Source: RPRC01 sp034933285
GTDB taxonomy: Bacteria > Desulfobacterota > Desulfuromonadia > Geobacterales > Geobacteraceae
Reading direction: 5' to 3'
Assembly: GCA_034933285.1 (NCBI GenBank)
Contig: JAYFNT010000022.1
Span: 1 to 64,000 of the forward strand
DNA: 64,000 nucleotides
The notes beneath the pieces were generated by a model, which searched no databases, was not told where the DNA came from, and worked only from the letters and a program-made list of their open reading frames with translations. Numbering within the stretch: the first letter of the stretch is position 1; each line of letters starts with the position of its first letter. The position numbers and the translations under genes are program-made. Shown here piece after piece: positions 8,056 to 16,364 of the stretch.

Positions 8056-8694
8056 CTAGTATTGTTTGACGCCGGCTTTCAGCCGCTCCTGCTCGAGTTT
8101 CAGTTGCTCGATCTCTTTTTCCAGCTTCAATTTTTCGATTTCCTTTTCGTGCCTCAGCTTTTCGATTTCCACCTGCAATTTCATCTTCTCCAGTTCGGTG
8201 GCTTCATTGCCGGACACGGCTCCACTTCCGGCGGTGACCGTTCTCTTGCTGATGCTCGCTTCCGCGGACCTGATAAAGCAGTCAGTATACCTGCGTGTTT
8301 TGAAAACAGATGATGTAAAGCCCGAACAATGGGCGCTGTCACCACAACAATCAAACTGGATCCGCTCCACTTCCTTCAGGTCGACCCATGCGGTGTTCTC
8401 TCCATCCTTCTCGTTTATTCCGTTTTTCCAATAGCGCACATTGACCCGGCCGTTAACGATCGATTCCGCGGCCATAATGCCCAGCCATTTTTCACTGCCT
8501 GCGTAGGCAACAAAGGGGAAGTCCTTGTTTACCGTGGCAGTTACCGCATCCCCCTCGGAACGCGCAAAAATTTTTGTTCCGTTCGCCCTGGCGAGATAAC
8601 CCACTCCAAAGGAGTCGTCGCCACTATTCCAGAGTCCTGCATTGCTCATTGTCGGTGTTGCCAGAATGAACAGCGCTACAAGAACGAATCTCAT
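8056..8694 (-). CDS. Predicted secreted protein with C-terminal coiled coil
   Basis: A 212-aa protein I do not recognise. Residues 1-19 form a signal peptide (MRFVLVALFILATPTMSNA) with an AxA-like cleavage site. The middle has four cysteines including CCGDSAHC and CF. The last 50 residues are a highly charged heptad-like helix with repeated EKLRHEKEIEKLKLEKEIEQ-type segments, so a coiled coil is likely. The start has an AGAGGA site and the gene is flanked by its own terminator, so it is probably monocistronic. No function can be assigned. Confidence 0.75.
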   Translation of the reverse strand: MRFVLVALFILATPTMSNAGLWNSGDDSFGVGYLARANGTKIFARSEGDAVTATVNKDFPFVAYAGSEKWLGIMAAESIVNGRVNVRYWKNGINEKDGENTAWVDLKEVERIQFDCCGDSAHCSGFTSSVFKTRRYTDCFIRSAEASISKRTVTAGSGAVSGNEATELEKMKLQVEIEKLRHEKEIEKLKLEKEIEQLKLEQERLKAGVKQY

Positions 8695-8817
8695 TTTTTA
8701 TCCTCTTTTGATGTTAATAAATTTAACTCACTGACGCTCTTAATCAACGTGTCTATCCCCCAAAAGAAGGTGGAGATGACACGTGCTGCCAGCAATAAAG
8801 GTCAAGCCGGGTTCGAG

Positions 8818-8858
8818 GCGTCTGAATGCTTTGCGAGCGGAATGCAGGGGTTCAACGT
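8818..8858 (+). repeat. Dispersed repeat, family A copy 2 (partial)
   Basis: These 41 bases match the interior of the 1263-1333 element with six substitutions (shared GCGTCTGAA, TTGCGAGC, GGGGTTCAACG). The outer CCTGGATCCGTG arm is not present here. Confidence 0.65.
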
Positions 8859-8915
8859 TGTTTTCGTCGTCATGTTGAAGGTTTTGGCCGGAAGCCGGTA
8901 AAAAGCCGCATTCCG

Positions 8916-9557
8916 TTAAAAGTCACCACCTCCTTCATCCAGGACGGAGTTGAGTATCCTGTCGGTATACGCACTGGATTCAAGCATTTTTTTGTGAACT
9001 TTCTGCCTCGCTTCTATCTCCTGCATGAGTTTCAACTTTTTCATACCCATTTCTGTTATGATGTTCATCAGGTTCGAATAGAGTTCAAGTGCGTTTTTCA
9101 TTTGTTGACGGGAATAGAGCGGAACCCGGTCCAATGCCTCCAGGTACTTGTCTTCATCGTATCCGAACTCCCGGGCCTGTTTGCGAAAAAAGTCCGCTGC
9201 CGGTTTGTCGTCATCGTGAAAACATTGCCCGAAAAAAAACGTGGCAATATGCTCGTGGTCGAAAAAGATCGGCATGGCCATGTCCCATAATCCGTTCTTG
9301 CACCTGTACTCGAAAAACCTTCCTTCGTATTCGTGCAGATGCCGTTTTATGTAAGCTTCGCTTTCCTTGCACCTTGCAAGAGTGACGGGATGCTGCCGGT
9401 GAAACCGTACGCAGATGTCCTGCCATCCCACGGCGACAAGGATTTTTTCGTTGGTGTCGAGAATGGCTGATAACAAACCAGTAACCTTGTTGTACGATTC
9501 CATCAGGGTTTGTATCTGTTTTATGTCGAAAAGTTGTGAGAAACTGTATTTCGTCAT
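8916..9557 (-). CDS. PocR-domain sensory protein
   Basis: A 213-aa protein made almost entirely of a PocR ligand-binding domain. Signs are the N-terminal SQLFDIKQIQTLMESYNKVTG, the metal/ligand-type segment ICVRFHRQHPVTLARCKESE and later FFFGQCFHD. PocR domains sense small hydrocarbon-derived molecules such as propanediol and usually sit in front of a kinase or AraC output domain. Here the chain ends after a short helical linker (MQEIEARQKVHKKMLE) with no output domain. It may act as a stand-alone sensor or be a remnant. ATG 9557 is preferred to TTG 9563. Confidence 0.75.
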   Translation of the reverse strand: MTKYSFSQLFDIKQIQTLMESYNKVTGLLSAILDTNEKILVAVGWQDICVRFHRQHPVTLARCKESEAYIKRHLHEYEGRFFEYRCKNGLWDMAMPIFFDHEHIATFFFGQCFHDDDKPAADFFRKQAREFGYDEDKYLEALDRVPLYSRQQMKNALELYSNLMNIITEMGMKKLKLMQEIEARQKVHKKMLESSAYTDRILNSVLDEGGGDF

Positions 9558-9563
9558 TGGCAA

Positions 9564-9909
9564 GTTATTTCCAGGCAGAAAACAGGCTGTGGCGCCATTT
9601 GTTCAACTGTGCTTGCCGGGGATCGAAAGATGCGTCATAATATATGCAAAAATCGTGCCGAATGTTTATGCTTTGGAAAAGGCCTGATATCGCGTGCTTT
9701 GCCGGGCAGTGGATCGATCGGTTCCACTATGAACATGGTTGGATGCGGCCAAACATAATACACATGTTTCATTTGATGCGATACGGGCACAAGGCAGTGT
9801 GACAGACTCCGAATGCAACAGGGAAAGGGAGTCGCGAGTCTGTAGCCGCAGGCAGTTGATGTTCCACGGTATCCGGAGCCAATCTTGATCAACGTTAAGG
9901 AGGAAGGCG
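9564..9909. other. Intergenic region with inverted repeats
   Basis: No convincing gene. It holds the divergent control region of the PocR protein and the flavoprotein. Two small inverted repeats are visible: GTGG/CCAC around 9711-9730 and ACAGACTC/GAGTCTGT around 9800-9842. An AAGGAGGA ribosome site precedes the flavoprotein start. Confidence 0.5.
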
Positions 9910-10521
9910 ATGTCGAAAAAAATAATCATTGTCGAGGCAAGTCCCCGGGAGAACGGCAACAGCACGATTCTCGCCCGGGAAGTGGCAGCGGGCGCCCGAT
10001 GTTTCGGGACACAAGTGGAAACGGTGCATATCCACGGGATGGATATCAGGCCCTGCACTGCCTGCGACGCATGTCAGGAGTCTCTGAAGACGGACTGTAT
10101 CATTGATGACGATATGAAGGCGATTTATTCCCACCTGCGCTCAGCTGATGCCATCGTTTACGCAACTCCAATTTACTGGTTTACCGTTTCGGCACAGATC
10201 AAGCTGTTCATGGATCGCTGCTATGCTCTCACGTTTCTCGGAACACAGCCGGCCGAGGACGGCAACGAACAGGTCGAGACCTATGAAAACGACCTGGGAG
10301 GCAAAAAGTTCGGCGTGGTCCTGACCTATGGAGACGTGGATCCGTTCGCCTCGGGCGCAGTCAACGCCATTCGCACTTTCCAGGACATGGCCCGCTTTGT
10401 CGGTTCCGATATCGTCGGCATTGTCTACGGATCGGCAATGGGGCCCGGGGAGGCGGCTGACAACACGGAGCTTATGAAGCAGGCCTTCGAACTGGGCAGG
10501 GCTCTCGCAACGGAAGCCTGA
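9910..10521 (+). CDS. Flavodoxin-fold NAD(P)H/FMN reductase, iron-sulfur flavoprotein-like
   Basis: A 203-aa protein with the flavodoxin-like N-terminus KKIIIVEASPRENGNST, which binds FMN phosphate. A cysteine cluster CTACDACQESLKTDC (CX2CX2CX6C) follows near residue 50, as in iron-sulfur flavoproteins and related multimeric FMN reductases. The segment ATPIYWFTVSAQIKLFMDR is the second typical flavin-fold motif. The likely role is electron transfer or reduction of small molecules; the substrate is unknown. AAGGAGGA lies 7 bases before the ATG. A small minus-strand reading frame converges with it. Confidence 0.85.
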   Translation: MSKKIIIVEASPRENGNSTILAREVAAGARCFGTQVETVHIHGMDIRPCTACDACQESLKTDCIIDDDMKAIYSHLRSADAIVYATPIYWFTVSAQIKLFMDRCYALTFLGTQPAEDGNEQVETYENDLGGKKFGVVLTYGDVDPFASGAVNAIRTFQDMARFVGSDIVGIVYGSAMGPGEAADNTELMKQAFELGRALATEA

Positions 10522-10525
10522 GAAA

Positions 10526-10621
10526 TTAGGAATCCAGTAGCACCAGCCGCACCAGATCGCGTGTTGCCGGACTGGTGATGATTTCACCCCGGAAACCGCT
10601 GTTGTGGAAAGAGAGTTTCAT
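10526..10621 (-). CDS. Possible 31-residue peptide
   Basis: Short frame with ATG 10621 and a GGTGGA sequence a few bases upstream on the minus strand. The peptide begins MKLSFHNSGFRGEIITSP. No family is recognised, and the length makes chance possible. It ends just after the flavoprotein stop on the opposite strand. Confidence 0.25.
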   Translation of the reverse strand: MKLSFHNSGFRGEIITSPATRDLVRLVLLDS

Positions 10622-10727
10622 TTTTCCACCGGGGGGGCAGGTGCGAAAAAACATGTGCCGTGGTTGACGTTTTTGCTATTTAAATTAAAATAACAAAAGA
10701 GGTACAGAGCCTCTTCTATTTATACTT

Positions 10728-10766
10728 CCCTGTAGATTAGCCCTCCTTCTCTACAGGGATTTTTTT
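10728..10766 (+). terminator. Rho-independent terminator
   Basis: CCCTGTAGA (10728-10736) pairs with TCTACAGGG (10750-10758), followed by a run of seven T residues (10760-10766). A smaller hairpin with GAGG/CCTC arms lies just upstream (about 10699-10713). It probably ends the flavoprotein transcript or an unannotated short RNA. Confidence 0.75.
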
Positions 10767-10796
10767 ACGAGATGTCCTGCTTTTTGAACACAGGTA

Positions 10797-10824
10797 TTGA
10801 CATAAATATTTATCAGCATAAAAT
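10797..10824 (+). promoter_or_regulatory. Sigma70-type promoter of the kup riboswitch transcript
   Basis: TTGACA (10797-10802), a 16-base spacer and TAAAAT (10819-10824). It lies just before the start of the riboswitch aptamer. Confidence 0.7.
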
Positions 10825-10852
10825 TAGCCGGAAATTCAACGATCGATCAGAT

Positions 10853-11128
10853 GCAGCCGAAATCCGCCATTTCACGGCGGATACGGGGGACCCGGTGGTA
10901 ACGGGGCGAATTCCTTGACAGGCTGTTGAAAACTATTGCGGAGCCCATCTGCGGCGTTGCGCGGTGCTCACACCCTCGCCTATCTAGTTGATATGTCTCG
11001 GGTGCTGCGCTCCGTGCGCCTTGCATCTGGACTTCCTCATGAGGTTTTTCAGCAACCTGACAAGATAGGGCACTTCCAGGCCCGAGCCCGACAGCTAACC
11101 TCGCAGGCTTTTGGAAGTGCAGCGAACT
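10853..11128 (+). ncRNA. c-di-AMP riboswitch (ydaO/yuaA type) upstream of kup
   Basis: Conserved blocks of the ydaO aptamer are present in order: GGGGGACCC (10885-10893), GGGGCGAATTCC (10903-10914), TAGGGCACTTCC and CCCGACAGCTAACCTCG with GCAGGC. These match the family from memory. The family senses cyclic di-AMP and commonly turns off potassium transporters, which fits kup downstream. A terminator at 11138-11167 forms the expression platform. The aptamer is interrupted between its second and third blocks by a 151-base inverted-repeat element. Confidence 0.9.
10914..11064. repeat. MITE-like element with terminal inverted repeats inside the riboswitch
   Basis: Left end CTTGACAGGCTGTTGAAAA (10914-10932) and right end 11046-11064 are inverted copies matching at 16 of 19 positions. 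The interior holds GCGTTGCGCGG- and TGCGCTCCGTGCGCCTTGC-type sequence, which I recall from intergenic repeats of Geobacter-related genomes. The element has no coding capacity. It falls in a peripheral loop of the aptamer and can fold on itself, so the conserved riboswitch blocks stay intact. Confidence 0.8.
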
Positions 11129-11137
11129 TGGCCTTAC

Positions 11138-11167
11138 AAGCCGCCGGTTCATTGCCGGCGGCTTTTT
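11138..11167 (+). terminator. Riboswitch expression-platform terminator
   Basis: AAGCCGCCGG (11138-11147) and CCGGCGGCTT (11155-11164) form a perfect 10-bp stem with a 7-nt loop and a T-run. It lies directly after the c-di-AMP aptamer and about 150 bases before the kup start. Confidence 0.88.
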
Positions 11168-11313
11168 ATGTGTGCGCCAGGTGACAGCACGCGGCACATG
11201 AGCGCCCTGGATACATTGATAATTTGTTGCACAGGAGAAAAGCTGAAGGCATACGGGTGCGACAACAGCGACTCGCGGGAAATGTCCGGGCTGGAGAATC
11301 GGGAAAAAAGACC

Positions 11314-13134
11314 ATGATGAATGAATGCAGGGATTCCTTGTCAAGAGGGATAGTCAAGTCGCTGGGCCTGGTTTTCGGCGATATCGGCACCAGCCCCATC
11401 TATACATTGACTGTCGTGTTTGCGTTGACAAGGCCGACCCAGGACAATATCGACGGCATACTCTCACTGATCGTGTGGACGCTCTGCATTCTCGTCACCG
11501 TCGAATATGCCTGGCTGGCCATGGGCCTGGGACGAAAGGGTGAAGGCGGGACGATCGTCCTGAAAGAGATTCTCGTCAGGCTGCTGAAACCGGGACGCCA
11601 GGCGGCATTCGTGGTCTTCCTTTCTTTTCTCGGGGTTTCGCTGCTCCTGGGCGACGGAGTCATTACCCCGGCCATCAGTATTCTTTCCGCGGTGGAGGGG
11701 ATGCAATTGATCCCTGGGATGGAGGGTTTGGGGCAGGGAGCGATCATTCTGATTTCGGCAGTCATCACCGTGCTCCTTTTCATCTTCCAGTCCAGGGGCA
11801 CCGACAGGGTCGCGGCTACCTTCGGACCGTTGATGATCCTGTGGTTCCTGGCGCTTGCCGTTTCGGGAATCATTTCGATCTGGCAGTTTCCATCGATCCT
11901 CAAGTCCCTGAGCCCCCATTACGGAATCAGGTTCATGCTGGAAAACGGCCTTTCCGGGTTTTTCATCCTTTCCGAGATAATCCTCTGCGCCACGGGCGGC
12001 GAGGCGCTTTATGCCGATATGGGGCATCTTGGCCGCAAACCGATCCGTTACGCCTGGTATTTCGTTTTTGCCGCTCTGGTGTTCAACTACCTCGGGCAGG
12101 GCGCGTTCATCATGAAGCATCCTGAAGCGAAGAGCATCCTGTTCGGAATGGTGAAATGGGAAGCTCCCCATTTCTATGTGCCGTTTCTCATCCTCACCAT
12201 AATTGCTACCGTCATTGCTTCCCAGGCGCTGATCAGTGGGGTGTTCTCCATAGTATATCAAGGGATTACGACCAGGATAATGCCCCTTTTGAAGGTGGAC
12301 TACACTTCGACGCATCTGAAATCCCAGATATTCATCGGCGCAATCAACTGGATGCTGATGGTGGCAGTCCTGTTCATCCTGTTCATGTTCCGGGAGTCGA
12401 AAAATCTGGCGGCCGCATACGGACTCGCTGTAACCGGGACGATGACCATTACAGGCATCATGATGGTCATGATATTCTCGCATACCACCAAGAGATGGAA
12501 GGTGCCCTTTGCAGTGCTGGTCACTGTGGTGGACATGCTCTTTCTGGTTGCCTGCCTGAACAAGTTCCATCTTGGCGGCTACTGGTCCCTGATCATTGCC
12601 TTGATCCCGATGACCACCATCCTGGTATGGACCAAGGGGCAACGGGCATTGTACAGGGCACTGCGACCGCTGGACATGGATACTTTCCTGTTGAGCTATT
12701 CCCAAATCTATGCCATCGGGAAAAACATCCCCGGCACCGGTATATTTTTCACCAAAGAGATTGCGGTTGTCCCTCCGTACATAGTCCATTGCATAGTCCG
12801 AAGCAATATCATCTACGAAAGAAACGTTTTGATCTCGATAGTCAGGACCGACGAACCATTCGGGGTCCGGACCCGTCTCATGTCGGAGATAGGGCCGGGA
12901 CTGGACGGTTTCGAGGTGCGCGCAGGCTACATGGAAGTGATCGACCTGGAAAAGCTGCTCAAGAAGAACGGCATTCAGGAGAAAGTCATTTTTTACGGTA
13001 TAGAGGACATTTCTTCTCCCAATCCGGCCTGGAAGATATTCAGCGCGATCAAGAAACAGACGCCGAATTTCGTTCAGTTCTACAATCTGCCGGCCAGCAA
13101 GCTGCAGGGGGTGGTGACGCGGGTCGAAATGTGA
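11314..13134 (+). CDS. kup: KUP-family potassium uptake transporter
   Basis: An inner-membrane K+ importer of about 606 aa. The N-terminal signature LGLVFGDIGTSPIYTL is diagnostic of Kup/HAK proteins. About 12 hydrophobic segments follow (for example LLGDGVITPAISILSAVEG and ALYADMGHLGRKPI), then a cytoplasmic C-terminal tail of about 150 residues. I chose the ATG pair at 11314-11317; an upstream in-frame TTG (11224) would lie close to the terminator. Regulation is by the c-di-AMP riboswitch and terminator upstream, so K+ uptake should fall when c-di-AMP is high. Confidence 0.95.
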   Translation: MMNECRDSLSRGIVKSLGLVFGDIGTSPIYTLTVVFALTRPTQDNIDGILSLIVWTLCILVTVEYAWLAMGLGRKGEGGTIVLKEILVRLLKPGRQAAFVVFLSFLGVSLLLGDGVITPAISILSAVEGMQLIPGMEGLGQGAIILISAVITVLLFIFQSRGTDRVAATFGPLMILWFLALAVSGIISIWQFPSILKSLSPHYGIRFMLENGLSGFFILSEIILCATGGEALYADMGHLGRKPIRYAWYFVFAALVFNYLGQGAFIMKHPEAKSILFGMVKWEAPHFYVPFLILTIIATVIASQALISGVFSIVYQGITTRIMPLLKVDYTSTHLKSQIFIGAINWMLMVAVLFILFMFRESKNLAAAYGLAVTGTMTITGIMMVMIFSHTTKRWKVPFAVLVTVVDMLFLVACLNKFHLGGYWSLIIALIPMTTILVWTKGQRALYRALRPLDMDTFLLSYSQIYAIGKNIPGTGIFFTKEIAVVPPYIVHCIVRSNIIYERNVLISIVRTDEPFGVRTRLMSEIGPGLDGFEVRAGYMEVIDLEKLLKKNGIQEKVIFYGIEDISSPNPAWKIFSAIKKQTPNFVQFYNLPASKLQGVVTRVEM

Positions 13135-13178
13135 CGCGCGCCGAGGCAAGATGGTGGACGTGGCTTTTAAACGGGCAG

Positions 13179-14288
13179 TTAGAGGGTTATGGAAATCCGC
13201 TCCAGAAAATCCTTCACGAAAGGGGCGAAGGCTTCGTGCTCCAGCAGGAAGGCATCATGCCCGTAAGACGATTCGATCAGATGGTACTCGACCGGCTTGC
13301 CCAGGTCTTTCAGCGCCTGGACCATCTCTTCGGTCTGGTACGGCGGATAGAGCCAGTCAGACGTGAAGGCGAAAAACTGTATCGGAGCCTTGACCTGCGC
13401 GAATGCTTCTTGGAGGGTTTCGCACCCCCAGGCCACGTCGTACAGGTCGAGGGCCTTGGCCAGGTAGAGGAAAGAATTGGCGTCGAAGCGGTCGACGAAG
13501 TTGTAGCCGTTGTATGACAGGTAGCGTTCGACCTCGAACCGGCCGAAGAAGTCGAACTGGCCGTCGCGGGCGGAAAAACGGCGGCCGAACTTGTTCCACA
13601 TGGATTCGTCCGAGAGGAAGGTTATGTGGCCGATGCCGCGGGCCAGGGCCAGGCCGTCCTTGGGATTCTTGCGGTACTCGCCCTTTTTCCAGGTCGGGTC
13701 GTTGAAGATGGCCCAGCGGGACACCGCGTTCATGGCGATGGCCATTGGCGACGGCTTGCCGCTGGTTGCCAGCACCACTGCCGATGCCACCCTGTCCGGA
13801 AAGCAGGTGGCCCAGTCGAGGGCCTGCATCCCGCCCATGCTTCCGCCCAGCACGGTCAGCAGCTTTTCGATGCCAAGATGGTCGAGGAGCAGCCGTTGCG
13901 CGCCTACCATGTCCCGTACGGTGATGACCGGGAAGGAGAGGTTGTAGCGCTTACCCGTTTTTGGGTTGACGGACGACGGGCCAGTGGAACCGTAACAGGA
14001 ACCGATGATGTTGGAGCAGATGACGAAATATCTGTCCGTATCCAGCAGGCGCCCGGGACCGACGATAGCGTCCCACCAGCCGGCTTTCTGGTCGTCTTCA
14101 CTGTTCTTGCCAGCGACGTGCGCGCTGCCGGTCCATGCATGGGTGATCATTATCGCGTTGGAGCGGTTGCTGTTCAGTTTCCCGTAGGTTTCATAGGCAA
14201 GCGTTATCGGTCCCAGGATGCGGCCGCTCTCAAGGCGGAGTTCAGTGTCGAAGGTGACATATTGCGTTGTGACGATGCCGACTGACAT
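13179..14288 (-). CDS. metX: Homoserine O-acetyltransferase
   Basis: An alpha/beta-hydrolase-fold enzyme that acylates homoserine, the first committed step to methionine. It has LAYETYGKLN near residue 30, the nucleophile elbow GGSMGGMQALDW near residue 145, an Asp in the FTSDWLYPP region and the catalytic His in SSYGHDAFL near the C-terminus. The length, 369 aa, is normal. A SAM-I riboswitch and terminator precede it, giving repression by S-adenosylmethionine. No metY/metZ gene is seen in this window. Confidence 0.95.
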   Translation of the reverse strand: MSVGIVTTQYVTFDTELRLESGRILGPITLAYETYGKLNSNRSNAIMITHAWTGSAHVAGKNSEDDQKAGWWDAIVGPGRLLDTDRYFVICSNIIGSCYGSTGPSSVNPKTGKRYNLSFPVITVRDMVGAQRLLLDHLGIEKLLTVLGGSMGGMQALDWATCFPDRVASAVVLATSGKPSPMAIAMNAVSRWAIFNDPTWKKGEYRKNPKDGLALARGIGHITFLSDESMWNKFGRRFSARDGQFDFFGRFEVERYLSYNGYNFVDRFDANSFLYLAKALDLYDVAWGCETLQEAFAQVKAPIQFFAFTSDWLYPPYQTEEMVQALKDLGKPVEYHLIESSYGHDAFLLEHEAFAPFVKDFLERISITL

Positions 14289-14325
14289 GGGATACCTGAT
14301 AAATTTGGGATGTCCTGACGGTGCG

Positions 14326-14359
14326 AAAAAAGCCCCTTCTCATGGGATGAGAAGGGGCT
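14326..14359 (-). terminator. SAM riboswitch terminator upstream of metX
   Basis: A 13-bp stem, AGCCCCTTCTCAT (14331-14343) with ATGAGAAGGGGCT (14347-14359), followed on the minus strand by a T-run (A run at 14326-14330). Its arms can compete with the P1 stem of the adjacent aptamer, as expected for transcriptional attenuation. Confidence 0.88.
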
Positions 14360-14388
14360 TTCGGTACAGGTGACGACATACGCGACGC

Positions 14389-14494
14389 CCTTCTCATCTG
14401 TGCCTTTCGGCAGGATTTAGCACCTGACGCCCGTTTCCGGGCCGGTTGCTGTGGTTTCGCAGGGCCTATCCCTCCACCACTCTTGATAAGAAGG
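14389..14494 (-). ncRNA. SAM-I (S-box) riboswitch upstream of metX
   Basis: On the minus strand the conserved blocks run CTTATCAAGAG, GGTGGAGGGA, GGCCCTGCGAAACC, CAGCAACCGGC, then GGTGCTAAATCCTGC and CAGATGAGAAGG, which pairs with the 5' end as P1. This is the S-box pattern that binds S-adenosylmethionine. It controls metX through the terminator at 14326-14359. Confidence 0.93.
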
Positions 14495-14579
14495 TATTCT
14501 ATGAAATTGTGAAAAAAGGATACGGGAGCCGTTGATTTTTGTCAACGCAAATCTCTTTGCGGCAAGCCCGGCCGCGGGT

Positions 14580-15359
14580 TCAGGCGCCACCGGCCACTGC
14601 GCACACCGGGCAGGCCGGGTTGCCGGTAACCCCGATCTCCCTGAACCTCATGCTCAGGGTGTCGCAGGTCAGCATCCTGCCGGTCAATAAACCGCCGATT
14701 CCCAGAAGGTATTTTATCGCTTCGCAGGCCTGGATCGTGCCGATGATTCCCGGAACGACTCCGAGGATGCCGTCCCGTGAGCATGAGAGGGCAACATCGT
14801 CGGGAGGGGGTTCGGGGAATAGACAGCGGTAACAGGGCGAGACGTTCGGCACAACAGTGATGGTCTGCCCGTGATAACGGAGCACGCCTCCATGGGAGAA
14901 TGCCTTTCCCAGGCGGATGCATGTGTCGTTGATGAGAAACTTGGCGTCGAAGTTGTCTGTGGCGTCGATGATGAAGTCGTAATCCGAGATAATCCCGGCG
15001 ATGTTGTCGGACTTTACCATGCATCGGTACGTGACGACCTTCACCCCGGGATTCATTGCGGCCAGTTTGCGTCGTGCGGAAACGACTTTTTCGCTTCCGA
15101 TGTCCGGCGTCCCGTGGAGAATCTGCCGGTTGAGGTTAGACAGTTCAACCGCGTCGGCGTCTGCGATGCCTATGGTACCGACACCGGCCGCGGCCAGGTA
15201 AAGAGCAGCAGGAGAACCGAGCCCCCCGGCGCCGATGATGAGCACCTTCCCTTGCCGAAGTCGTTCCTGGCCTTTGATGCCGATCTCTTCCAGCATGATC
15301 TGGCGGGAATATCTCACTTTCTCATCATGGTCAGACAATGGCGCATCCTTCTTGGGCAC
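14580..15359 (-). CDS. MoeB/ThiF/HesA-family adenylyltransferase
   Basis: A 259-aa enzyme that activates the C-terminal glycine of a ubiquitin-like sulfur-carrier protein by adenylation. It has the N-terminal RYSRQIMLEEIG, the nucleotide-binding IIGAGGLGSPAALYLA, DADAVELSNLNRQ, and two CX2C zinc pairs (CYRC near residue 175 and CPVC near the end). The GTG at 15359 is the likely start because the next in-frame Met falls within the domain. The partner (MoaD, ThiS or a cysteine/methionine sulfur carrier) cannot be told; proximity to SAM-regulated metX hints at sulfur amino acid synthesis. Confidence 0.85.
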   Translation of the reverse strand: MPKKDAPLSDHDEKVRYSRQIMLEEIGIKGQERLRQGKVLIIGAGGLGSPAALYLAAAGVGTIGIADADAVELSNLNRQILHGTPDIGSEKVVSARRKLAAMNPGVKVVTYRCMVKSDNIAGIISDYDFIIDATDNFDAKFLINDTCIRLGKAFSHGGVLRYHGQTITVVPNVSPCYRCLFPEPPPDDVALSCSRDGILGVVPGIIGTIQACEAIKYLLGIGGLLTGRMLTCDTLSMRFREIGVTGNPACPVCAVAGGA

Positions 15360-15439
15360 GATACAATACAGGCCCGGTCGGCAGCAGCCGGCCGGGCCCT
15401 GGTGGGTGCAACGCAGCCTCTTGCCCCCTTTGTCCGGAA

Positions 15440-16309
15440 TCAGGCCGGCAACAGGGCGATATCACCGGTTTGCGCGACCAGTGGTGAAAGAAAGTTTTTC
15501 ATCTTTTTCAGGGCGCCTTCCTCGATCTGGCGGACCCTTTCCCGCGAGATGGAGAAGTGATCGGCTATTTCCTGGAGCGTCATGGGTTCTTCCGCGGTGA
15601 CCCGGTGTTCGATGACGAACCGTTCCTTTTCGTTGAGCCGGGTCATGATGTTGGAAATTTCCCTTTCAAGGAGCGCAGCCTCCTGGTTTTCCGCCAGGAT
15701 CTCTTCCTGGTTCATCCGGTCGTCGGCAAGATTATCCAGAAGCGTGGCGCCTTCGCCGTCCGCCGCTTCGGAGTCGAGGGAATAGTCGCCGCGCATGCGC
15801 TGCTCCATTTCCACGATTTCCGATTCCTTCACGTCAAGGGCCAGGGATGCGGCCGGCAGATCGTCTTCGCCAAACATGTTCTTTATGGCGTTTTTCGCCT
15901 GGTTGAGTTTGAAAAAGAGCTTCCTCTGGGCCTGGGTCGTGCCGATCTTGAGCAGGCTCCAGGTGGATATGATGTAATTCTGGATATAGGCGCGTATCCA
16001 CCACACTGCGTAGGATATGAGGCGGAACCCCTTGTACGGGTTGAATTTGCGCACTGCCATCATCAGCCCGACATTGCCCTCCTGGATTAGGTCGAGCATC
16101 TTCATGCCGTAGGCCCGGTACTCACCCGCAACCTTTACCACGAAGCGCAGGTTAGCGGTGATCAGAGACTGGGCAGCGCTCAGGTCCTGTTCTTCGTAAA
16201 ACTTCACCGCAAGCCGGTATTCCTCCTCGGCCGACAGCACAGGGAAACGTCTGATCTCGGCCAGGTAGCGACTCATGTTGTCGGATACTACGGGTAATGC
16301 CGCGGTCAT
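15440..16309 (-). CDS. rpoH: Heat-shock sigma factor sigma32
   Basis: A 289-aa sigma70-family factor. Region 1.2/2 reads MSRYLAEIRRFPVLSAEEEY and then LRFVVKVAGEYRAYG; region 2.4 is YAVWWIRAYIQNYI. The RpoH-type box between regions 2 and 3 includes TQAQRKLFFKLNQAK. Region 4 ends with HFSISRERVRQIEEGALKKM. A GGGAGG ribosome site precedes ATG 16309. A perfect CIRCE operator with a sigma70-type promoter lies upstream, so HrcA probably represses it in the absence of heat stress. Confidence 0.93.
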   Translation of the reverse strand: MTAALPVVSDNMSRYLAEIRRFPVLSAEEEYRLAVKFYEEQDLSAAQSLITANLRFVVKVAGEYRAYGMKMLDLIQEGNVGLMMAVRKFNPYKGFRLISYAVWWIRAYIQNYIISTWSLLKIGTTQAQRKLFFKLNQAKNAIKNMFGEDDLPAASLALDVKESEIVEMEQRMRGDYSLDSEAADGEGATLLDNLADDRMNQEEILAENQEAALLEREISNIMTRLNEKERFVIEHRVTAEEPMTLQEIADHFSISRERVRQIEEGALKKMKNFLSPLVAQTGDIALLPA

Positions 16310-16364
16310 GGAAACTACCTCCCTTTGTCGATGAATTTCCGAATTTGCATTCTGTCGATACGTA

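Noticed and set aside
9790..9900. B12 or other riboswitch in the flavoprotein leader
   Set aside because: Inverted repeats are present, but the conserved box sequences of known classes do not match.
11464..13149. Long open frame of 561 codons on the minus strand across kup
   Set aside because: It mirrors the codon structure of kup, has no recognisable domain, and its translation is rich in His/Gln/Asp as expected of an antisense shadow.
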